A stretch of 64,000 nucleotides of DNA from Coix lacryma-jobi var. lacryma-jobi. Taxonomy: Eukaryota; Streptophyta; Magnoliopsida; Poales; Poaceae. Made by a program: the position numbers and the translations under genes. Below the pieces are notes generated by a model. It was given only the letters and a program-made list of their open reading frames with translations, searched no databases and had not been told where the DNA came from. Below are positions 55,985-64,000 of the stretch, piece after piece. Where the stretch lies: NCBI GenBank assembly GCA_009763385.1, contig CM019823.1, forward strand, positions 89,291,104 through 89,355,103, read 5' to 3'. Numbering within the stretch: the first letter of the stretch is position 1; each line of letters opens with the position of its first letter.

Positions 55985-57935
55985 ACTAACCAGATAGTGG
56001 AGACATGCGAGGTCACATTCAACAAGACTATGCCTTGTGTTTCTTCTGCCTTTGATGTTGCAGGAGATCAGGAGCTGGAAGAGACCATCTTTGTGGAGGA
56101 GGAGCAGGAAGATGCCGATTGGGGTGATCCCGAGCCAACTCCATTAGCTGCCCTCGTTGACCCCACGATGACTACTTCAGCTCGAGGACCTGATCCCACT
56201 GATTCTATCACTTGGGGTCCTCTCGAGCCACCTCTCCAGCGAGCACCAGCTGCACCTAAGGGAGCGACAACATCTGGCGAGGGGGAGGCGACTTCGGCGA
56301 GGCAAGCGCCCGTAAGCGTTCAGTAGATCCACCCTCCGCAGCAGATGATCGGCGGTATCGACCAGCAAGTCACGTGGTCGCGAGCGTATGAAATCTCACA
56401 CTTTGCTCATTCTGCATTCGTTGCTTCTTTTGAGCCCAAAGATGTTTTATCACGCTCTTTATGCAAGAGGAGTTAGAGAACTTTGAGCGAAACCAAGTCT
56501 GGACCCTAGTTCCACCTCCACCAGAATGCCACCCTATAGGTACCAAATGGGTTTTCAAAAACAAACAGGGTGAGGATGGGATGGTAGTGAGGAACAAGGC
56601 TAGGCTAGTAGCCCAGTGTTTTTGCCAGAAGGAGGGGATCGATTATGAAGAGACCTTTGCCCCTGTAGCTCGTTTACAAGCCATAAGAATCCTTCTAGCC
56701 TTTGCTGCTTTGAAGTGTTTTAAGCTTTACCAGATGGATGTTAAGAGTGCATTTCTGAACGCGTATATAGAGGAAGAGGTTTATGTGAGATAACCTCCAG
56801 GTTTCGAGAGTCCTAAGATTCCTAACCATGTCTTCAAACTCACAAAAGCTTTATATGGTTTGAAACAAGCCCCGAGAGCATGGTATGATCGTTTGAAAAC
56901 TTTTCTGCTTTCCAAGGGTTTTCAAATGGGACAGGTAGATAAGACCCTCTTTCTCCTCAAGCAAGGCAATGACACCCTTTTAATTCAGATTTACGTGGAT
57001 GATATCATCTTTGGTGGCTCCTCTCACGCACTTGTTGCCAAGTTTGCAGATACTATGAACAGAGAGTTTGAGATGAGTATGATGGGTGAGTTGACGTTTT
57101 TCCTCGGGTTGCAAATCAAGCAAACCCGAGATGGGACGTTCGTGCATCAAGGCAAATACACGAAGGACATCCCGAAGAAGTTTGACATGGGCGAGGCCAA
57201 GCCTCTTACGATGCCCATGGCGACGATGATTGTGATGGACGCGGATCAAGACGGAGAAGCTGTTGACCAGAAGAAGTACAGGAGCATGATTGGCTCTCTC
57301 CTGTACCTGACCGCGACGAGGCCAGACATACACTTCACAGTTTGTCTGTGCGCTCGTTTTCAGGCGTCCCCTCGGATTTCCCACAAGCAGGCGGTCAAAC
57401 GCATCATGAGGTACCTCCGATTCACTCCTAAGTTTGGACTTTGGTACTCTTCCTCTTTGACCCTTTCTCTTTGTGGTTATTCCGATGCGGATTTTGTCAG
57501 CTGTCGGCTTGAGCGCAAGTCTACTTCTGGGACTAGTCAATTTCTTGGCTCTTCGCTTGTTTCGTGGTCTTCTCACAAGCAGTCTAGCGTAGCCCTGTCT
57601 ACCACTGAGGCCGAGTATGTTGCTACCGCCTCTTGTGCTTCACAGCTTTTATGGATGGTTGCTACATTGCATGATTTCGGTCTTTATTTCAGTTGGGTTC
57701 CTTTGCTTTGTGATAGCACTTCTGCCATTAGTGTAGCAAAGAACCCAGTTCTCCACTCCAAGACCAAACACATCGATGTTTGCTTTCACTTTCTTCGTGA
57801 TCACTACGAGAAAGGCGACATTGATCTTAGGCATGTAGACACCCACAACCAGCTTGCGATATCTTCACCAAGCCTTTGGATCTCTCAACTTTTGCTAGGT
57901 TGAGAGGTGAGCTTGGTGTGTGTTTCCCCTTTTAG
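55985..57935 (+). pseudogene. pol: 5'-truncated copia pol: RT and RNase H, SIRE/Maximus-like
   Basis: Homology to the copy at 28420-30384 starts abruptly (NQIVETCEVTFNKTM corresponds to NRVMETSNVTFDETM). After a variable Pro/Thr-rich linker and a stop at 56324, RT begins: WVFKNKQGEDGMVVRNKARL, QMDVKSAFLNA, active site YVDDIIFGG, then RNase H (LCDSTSAISVAKNPVLHSK) and the C-terminal DHYEKGDIDLRHVDTH. Damage: deletion of about 25 bases near 56450, TAA after EEVYVR at 56791, and loss of one base in QLA(D)IFTKP near 57857. The final TAG corresponds to the one at 30384. Gag, protease and integrase are absent. Confidence 0.9.
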
Positions 57936-58720
57936 ATGGGGGAAGCATTTTGTTGTATCATAGTCTGACTCTCCGATACCCTTCTGTTTTGGGTTGTTTT
58001 TATTTTTGCCCTGATTCTATTTTTGGTCTAGTTCTTCTGCTCCGTTTCATCTAGACTAACTTCAGCATGCATACATTTGCATTTACAAGCTTCATGTCTA
58101 TCATCTTTAGAATGAACTTATGCTCTGAGTAGTTGTGCTCCGATGCTATATGATGATGCTTGTAGCTTAGGCTCTTTTTGATCACTAATACATGTTGTGA
58201 GCTAAGCTACTGTTTTTACAAATGGTGAATATGCTTAATGAACTTAAAACATGGTACACGTTCACCAATGAGATTGGCAACTAGCATGTTTAGAATGTGT
58301 TGAGGTCACATGTGCTATTTCATATATGCTAGTTTGCTATGTCTCTAGTTCTAAGTCATTCACTTGCTTGGTGTGTTCATATTCTGTTTGCTTTAAACCG
58401 AGTATAAGTGAATTTGAAAAGATCGAGATAGGATTGCTTTGTCAGCACATCATTGTATCGAGACTATCTCTCTTTGCACATTTGAGTTAAAGTTGAGCCG
58501 TGTAGTGTATGACCGAAACCGATGCTTCAAGCTTCTGATTTCTTCTGCATAGGCTTAGCACGGTTGAAAAGTTAGGCAATGACAAGCTTTCAACCTCTCA
58601 CAATCTCATGCTAAAATCTGAACTTGTGTTAATAACCACTGCATTTCTCCGATAAATTCTGAAAAACACAAGTCAATGTTCCCATCTATAGCATGATGAT
58701 TGAACTTTGCTAGGTGTAGT
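57936..58720 (+). other. Copia 3' leader, truncated at a second copia LTR
   Basis: Collinear with 30385 to about 31125 (atgggggaagcattttg, tgatgatgcttgtagctta, catgttgtgagct). It stops at ctaggtgtagt, where the LTR at 58721 begins, so the last 0.8 kb including the polypurine runs is missing here. gtagt (58716-58720) is the expected left TSD if the LTR belongs to a later insertion. Confidence 0.75.
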
Positions 58721-59108
58721 TGCGGATACATGGGTGTATGCCGGATCTTGAGTGATGAGTGATTGTCAACTGGTTTGATGCGCATGTTCTTTGGCTTGTG
58801 TTGTGCAGGTGTCGAGCACGGATACAGTGATCGAAGGCAAGGTGAAGGTCAAGTAGAGACGTGTCGTGCCGATGGACCAGGAGCGGTGAAGGGCGGATGT
58901 GAGGCTTGGACTGAGGGACTGGTGGCCTGAGGATTAGCTGTGGTGGCTGACAGCCTGGGACAGCGATGAGCGGAGACTTGCAGGACACGGTGTTGCTCGG
59001 ATCGAGGATCTGGGGACACGTGTCGGTGGACGGGGTGCACGGGCGGTGCATCCCTCTTCGGCGTCGGTTTGGTGGTTGAGCCACAGAAAAACCACCAGTG
59101 GACGATTT

Positions 59109-59334
59109 CCAGGTTTGGGCCATAAAACCTGGGTTCGCCGGGTTTACCGAGTTTGGGCCACAAAACTCGAGCTGAGGACGGTTTCTAGGTTTGGGCCTCA
59201 AAACCTGGGCGCTGGCAGGTTTCTGAGTTTGGGCCACAAAACTCAGGCGATGGACGTCGGGTTTCCCGATTTTGGCCTCAAAACCAGGGGAGGACTTGAA
59301 GGCTGGTTTCCCGGTTTTGACCTCAAAACTGGGG
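59109..59334 (+). repeat. Hairpin array in the second copia LTR
   Basis: Six units with arms CCAGG, CCGAG, CTAGG, CTGAG, CCCGA and CCCGG and right arms mostly complementary. Mismatches are more frequent than in other copies (for example AACTCGA, AAACTGG). Confidence 0.85.
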
Positions 59335-60115
59335 GCGAGGTCCGTGAAAAGGACAAGCAGAGCGATGGCGGCACGTGGCGGTAATCGGTGAGGTCGCGTC
59401 GAGGCGAATCTACCTGTTGTGCGGGCTTGGCCGTCGGATCATCATCTACCTCGAGTTGGTCCAGAATAACCCTAGGGTTTAGCTAATTCGCTCTGTAATT
59501 AGTTAGGGGTAGATTGGGAACTAGAATTAGGATAAATAGAGGGAGACACCTACCTCCCATTCTATCTCAGCCATTTGCTACTTTCACTTAGGGTTTCCTG
59601 CTCTCCCACATCCCTGCTGTAGCTACTGAGATCCGCAGAGACGGTGAATCATACCTCTGTGTATTTGCTTTTTGAGGAAACGAGACCGAAATCTCGTTGC
59701 CTCCTCATGTGGAGAAGTTCCGGCTGAAATTCAAGATCGATCGCGTTTTGAGCTGTCTTCTTCGCGTTTTGCTTTTCGTTCTCTCGGTGATTTGCTTCAT
59801 TCTATCACTCCAAGGAACGATTTTCAATTCCGTTTGAACTAAGTTGTTCTAGATCATGAGGCGCACCCTTCCACTGAAGGAATTCACCTCTAACCTCACG
59901 AGCTAGTAGATCGATCGATTTTCCTTTCGAATCGACTTTTGTCTCCCTTGCCCCGAATTCTTCCGATTCGCCGATTTGGAGTTAGGTTCGAGCCATGATC
60001 TCTTAGGGGTAGCTGACTAACCTCCTTGGAACTCCTCATACCAAGTCTAAGCCTTAGAGCTTTTGATTCGGAGGAGATCGGGTTGAATCCGTGGAAGAAG
60101 AGTGCAGTTTCGGGA

Positions 60116-60390
60116 GCATTAGACGCTAGACTCGGGGGCATCGGACGCTGAGTTCATCACATCGGACGCTCAGGTGCCACGTGTCAAAGAACAACGTTTT
60201 TGAAGGAGCATCGGACACTGACCATCAGACGCTCCGTTGCCATCGGACGCGTCCGAGGGTTGAGCATCGGACGCTAAACTGTCACTGTAGCTAGCGTCTG
60301 ATGGCTATGCAGTGAGGTTCTAGATTGGGTCATTTTGCATCGGGCGCGTCCGGTGCTTCTACATCGGACGCTGGCCAGCATCCGATGCAG
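60116..60390 (+). repeat. Cluster of CATCGGACGCT motifs in the second copia LTR
   Basis: Roughly eleven copies in both orientations, including catcggacgctga, catcagacgctcc, catcggacgcgtccg and agcgtctgatgg. Matches the clusters at 126-402 and 15578-15852. Confidence 0.8.
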
Positions 60391-60787
60391 TGAGTTTTGC
60401 ACTGTTTCGTCCGTAGTTTGCTCGTTTGACTTTGGATTTGATTTTTGGTTTTTGCGTTGGATTTCCGACTTCGTGCTCTATAGAAATCGGGCTTCCCGCT
60501 TTGCGAAATAGCCTGAATCCCCCTCGCGTTGCTCGGGGAGGTTGAGGTTACCCAAAGTCCATCCTGTCACTAGTTGACTTGCGTGAACTTGAGTGAGAAA
60601 GTTTTTGTGGTGTCCAGCTGTGTTCCTAGGGAACATTAACCCATTCTCTTGGGTCGTGGACATCACACGCATCGGTTTTGCTCTTGGGGTTGATTTTCTG
60701 GGACAGAGGCTAAAAGTTTCTGAAGGAATTTAAGGCTCCCATTCACTCCCCTCTGGTCGCCTTTGGTAGCATTCTCGGTCCTTCAAT

Positions 60788-60804
60788 TGATATCAGAGCG
60801 GGTT
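60788..60804 (+). other. Primer-binding site, initiator tRNA-Met type
   Basis: tgatatcagagcgggtt starts two bases after the LTR end, matching TGGTATCAGAGC at 11 of 12 positions. Confidence 0.8.
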
Positions 60805-60848
60805 AAGGATCTTCTACCTTAGCCGGTTCCAGATCCACAGAAGGCAAC

Positions 60849-61784
60849 ATGGATCGCGGCGTGGGCAAACCACCGTTTTTCGATGGGACGAACTATGCGT
60901 ATTGGTAGATATGCATGTCGGCCTATCTTCAGAGCATGGGTGCTTCTGTCTGGGAGATTTGCAATAAGGAAGATTATGTGGTCTTGGCTGCTCGTGTGAC
61001 TCAGTTGCAGATCGATGAGCACGATGCCAATAGCCGAGCTCGTAATGCTCTTTTCTCCTGTTTGAGCATGTCTGAGTTTGATCGCGTTTCTCACCTCCCC
61101 GTGGCTCATGAGATTTGGGCAACCCTCATGCGCTTCCATGAGGGAACCACTCAAGTCAAATCCCATCTCTAAGAGTCGCACAAGCGGGAGTATGAGAACT
61201 TTTGACACATGCCTGGCGAGAGCATAGAAAGTTTATTCGCTCACTTTCAGGTGATTGTCAACAGGATGAGGGCTAACAAGGAGTTGTTGCCTTTCGACGA
61301 TCATGAGAGGGCTCTCAAGCTTTTACATACTCTCGATCGGTCGGTGTGGGACTCGAAGGTTCAGGTGATCATCGAATCGCCTAACTATGAGACACTCACG
61401 TGTGACGAGCTCTTCAGTAAGCTCAAGTCCAGTGAGATTGATTCCATGGTGAGGGCTTCTTATGAAAATCCTTCTGGCCCATCGATGGCTTTGCTTTCTG
61501 GCTATTCTGCTAACCCCTCTGGAGGCTTTGCTTTGTCTTCTCTTCTTTCTGTCACAGAGGAGCAGCTGGAGTTCATGGGAGACGACGAGTTGGCTTTGCT
61601 TGCCAACCGGTTCTCGTAGTTTCACAACAACCGCATGAACCGTTGTCGTGGAGGAGGACGCGCTGGGTGCTATGAGTGCGGCGATCTGGACCACTTCATC
61701 GCCAACTGCCCAAAGAAGAACAAGCAAGCGGCGGGCAAGGGCAATCGTGGCCACAAGCACGACTTTGGCTGGCACAAGGAGAAG
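60849..61784 (+). pseudogene. gag: Copia gag, truncated by a gypsy insertion
   Basis: ATG at 60849-60851 (MDRGVGKPPFFDGTNYAYW), then a TAG in place of Lys, MSAYLQSMGASVWEI and EFDRVSHLPVAHEIWA, TAA near 61170, TGA at 61203 (ENF*HMPGESIE, same position as in the copy at 26374) and TAG near 61617. The CCHC knuckle CYECGDLDHFIANC (about 61670-61710) is intact. Homology to the other copy ends at ggagaagt (61785), where the reverse-oriented gypsy LTR begins. Downstream pol is not in the window. Confidence 0.88.
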
Positions 61785-63732
61785 TGTTGTTAGTTCTTAA
61801 CTTCACTAAAGATAGAGCTAGGCAACTATCCCCGGTAACAGCCCAGAAATGCTTGTTGACACTTGCTAACGTCGTTACTAGGAGTAGACTATGGAATCTA
61901 TCCCTGGCAACGGCGCTAGAAATGCTTGTAGCAAGTCTAGTCACTATACCTAAAGGAGTGAAGCTAAAGCGGCTATCTACTAATGTCAAATGGGGTTGTC
62001 AATCCCGACACTAGTAGGAGCTAGCTAGAGAGATTGCAATCTACCTAGAGGCGATTCTGCAAGCGCACAGAACTATCATAGTAGCACTTCGCCTGGGAGT
62101 ACCAGGTGTCGATTTATTTGATCCCAAAGGAAGGCTAGGGTGGTGTATGAGTCGAGTCAAGGAGGGGATGAGAGTCAAAGAATAAGAAAGGGAAAAGGAG
62201 AGGATAGAAGAGAGGAGATGAAAGGCTAGAAAGAATTTATGAGTGGATAGGTAAGGATGAAATGAATGGTTAGGGTAAGGTGGATGGATAGGTAGATAAG
62301 GGGAATAAGATAACTAAGGATAACTAATATAACTAACTAATAACTAATAACTACTCGTAGATAACTACGAAGCAAGATAGGCAAATGCCAAATAAGCAAC
62401 CAAGTTAAGTATAGTTTTATTCCTATCTTGTCAAGTACCGAGGCGTACTAGCCTTTACCACTGACATAGGTTGAACGCTAGCACAACGAGCCTTACTGTT
62501 AAACTAGACCAACTACGTGGTGGAATTCAAGCCGCACAGGGCTGTCACCACCTGCTTGCTACCACAGCTATCCGGGGGTCTAGCCGTATCTGAAGGTAAG
62601 TCTATAACTAAGCACCACGCCTAATTATATTCTAACTATCTCTACCCTGGCCTAAAATAGAGACACCCTTGCGGACATCAGAGCAAATACTTGACTTAAT
62701 AAGATAAACATTAAACTAACTAAGCAACCTATTGGCAAAGATCAAACACTAAGCACACTAGAGATTAACTACTAAGGCTAAGTGAATTGAAATGTAGGAT
62801 AGCTAGGTACTCTAGCAATCAATCAAGTATACTACTTAATACTGGCAAGTAGAATAAAGTAATACTTGAAATGATGAACTAGAATATAGTAAAGTGCTTG
62901 AGTTACAAGAGCAAAACCTGAACTGGAGATGAAGGAAGACTCTTCCCAACTCCAGGACCGATTACTCGCACGCTTCTACTCTTGAGCTAAGCCTTGAGCA
63001 GCGCTTCCGTGAGGGCAATGAGGCAAGGATGCCTTGCTCTACTAGCTACCTACTTGCCTAAGCTTGGCTAAATCCTAAGCTATTAGCTCTCTAGCTTTAG
63101 CCTTGCTTTCCTCTTTGCTTCTTCCTTCCTTCCCTTGCTTGCTTGAAATGAAGTGACACCTCCAGGGGGGTATTTATAGCCCAAGTGAGTGAGGGGGGTA
63201 CTTATAGGGGGCAGCCAACCGACCTAGGGCAAACCCTAGTGGCGGGCGCCAGCCCTAGGTGGCGGCCGCTACCCCCGTGGCCCTTAGATGCACCGTCATT
63301 GATCCTACGGTCTCCAGGGACTCCTCCAAGGCGGTTCCAAGGTCGGTTGCATGTCCAAATAACCGTCACATGGGCAATTAGGTCATGATCCACGTGACAT
63401 CTCTTCTTAGCCCTCTGATGCCACCGACCTAGTGACCAAGGACTAAGATTTGGCCATTGGGTGGTCACACGGATCAGTGACGTGGCAGGGGAGAGTTTGG
63501 GCCTCTCGGTGGCGGGCGCCACCCCACTAGGGCCCAAATGGGCCCTGGTGAGTGGGCTCGGCCCCTGGTGGGTCCATTCTCTGAATTTAGTCCAAATCAT
63601 GCATTCAAATAAAATCTATGGACATGTGGAATTTGGTTAGTTTGAAACCTATTTGACTACTTTTCATGCCTTTTTTGGTGAATTTTTGGGTAAAATGTTG
63701 ATGGTAAAACAAGTGTTTGAGGACCATCAACA
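61785..63732 (-). mobile_element. Minus-strand Ty3/gypsy LTR (Tat/Athila-like), inserted in copia gag
   Basis: On the minus strand it starts TGTTGATGGTCC at 63732, directly after a purine tract (agcttggggaagct), and ends CTAACAACA at 61785, giving TGTTG...CAACA termini and 1,948 bp. This fits the 3' LTR of an element whose body lies to the right of the window. Two strings equivalent to the tRNA-Asp PBS (tccctggcaacggcgcta at about 61899, atccccggtaacagccca at about 61826 on the plus strand) lie 40-135 bases inside the left end. They may belong to the LTR, or this may be a 1-LTR junction with some 5' leader. The phrase cctgggagtaccaggtgtcga (about 62090) is common in grass gypsy LTRs. Confidence 0.7.
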
Positions 63733-64000
63733 AGCTTCCCCAAGCTAACCTATTGCTCGTCCTCGAGCAACAATGCGGTTTAAGCATAGAGCATGAAATA
63801 GATAGTAACTTAAGATGTATACAAGTGCATATTGTATAGTGAGAAATAACTTGGTGTATATCATTAATCATAGCAATGTGGGGCTTATAGCTTTTCACTT
63901 CAAACATGCAAGAGTGAAATAAAGCAGTAGATAGGAAACTTTTATCTTGCTTAGGTTTGACTAGGATTCTGTCTGGAGGTTTTTTAAGGTTTTCAAAAGA
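63733..64000 (-). mobile_element. 3' end of the internal region of the minus-strand gypsy element
   Basis: On the minus strand the phrase gaggacgagcaataggttag precedes the polypurine tract, a hallmark of the 3' internal end of many grass Athila/Tat-type elements. No domain can be read in the short stretch available. Confidence 0.55.

Larger units (their letters stand above)
58721..60785 (+). mobile_element. 5' LTR of a second copia element
   Basis: Starts tgcggatacatgggtg, ends tctcggtccttca. 2,065 bp, followed by PBS and gag. It holds the hairpin array at 59109-59334 and the catcggacgct cluster at 60116-60390. Bases about 60466-60595 (around 'gctctatagaaatcgggctt') have no counterpart in the other LTRs and look like a 125-bp insertion or a module swap. 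Confidence 0.88.

Noticed and set aside
1..64000. tRNA or rRNA genes
   Set aside because: No cloverleaf or rRNA-like stretch recognised by eye. tRNA-like strings at 61826 and 61899 are only primer-site complements of about 18 bases.

Overview
This window is intergenic, repeat-dense nuclear DNA from a grass, probably a panicoid. The evidence is the mix of families: SIRE/Maximus-type Ty1/copia elements, chromodomain Ty3/gypsy elements with LTRs over 4 kb, a non-autonomous LARD-like LTR element, a CACTA (En/Spm) transposon with Transposase_21/TNP2 and Ulp1-type genes, and a tRNA-Asp-primed gypsy LTR at the right edge. I see no ordinary host gene, rRNA, tRNA or CRISPR array. The species call is inference. 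The transposon structures rest on termini, target-site duplications (TSDs), primer sites and translated motifs that I read directly.

Layout. (1) 1-669 is the 3' part of a copia LTR, inserted in the pol gene of a gypsy element whose 3' half runs 670-6982 (RNase H, integrase, chromodomain, 4.5-kb 3' LTR). (2) 7000-9918 is a spliced transposon-type gene fragment cut by a copia solo LTR (7691-9790, TSD acgag). Its reading frame resumes exactly after the duplication. (3) A short LTR (10178-10305 plus 54949-55239) was split by a 44.6-kb CACTA element (10306-54945, TSD ata). Without its insertions the CACTA would be about 10.2 kb. Both of its genes lie on the minus strand: TNP2 (54228 to 20187) and a Transposase_24-like/Ulp1 gene (18473 to 10863). 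Two reverse-oriented copia solo LTRs (12711-14654, TSD caaga; 15310-17357, TSD cagga) cut the second gene. (4) A LARD-like element (23407-53835) sits inside the TNP2 open reading frame. Its 5' LTR carries a full copia element (23993-33899, TSD atgga). Its 3' LTR carries a full gypsy element (39697-52612, TSD caacc/caaac). (5) Right of the CACTA lie non-coding DNA with two large palindromes, a 5'-truncated copia pol (55985-57935), a second copia LTR plus gag (58721-61784), and a minus-strand gypsy LTR (61785-63732) that interrupts that gag.

How the parts relate. The nesting gives a relative chronology: short LTR, then CACTA, then LARD, then copia and gypsy. By-eye LTR comparison agrees: roughly 1% divergence in the inner gypsy and roughly 3-5% in the LARD and copia. 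Nearly every coding region is broken, often by CGA-to-TGA or TGG-to-TAG/TGA changes expected from deamination of methylated cytosine. The inner gypsy has an RNase H/integrase deletion and the inner copia lacks the segment holding one integrase aspartate, so each probably depended on proteins from other copies if those lesions predate insertion.

Most unusual observations. Every copia LTR here with that region in view carries a tandem array of about 24-nt hairpins (6-8 units where counted). Their stems differ from unit to unit with compensating changes on both arms. A second LTR segment carries a short motif cluster whose sequence is specific to each subfamily. The CACTA has a second copy of its terminal promoter module (TATA, subterminal repeats, leader exon and leader intron) in front of its internal second gene.
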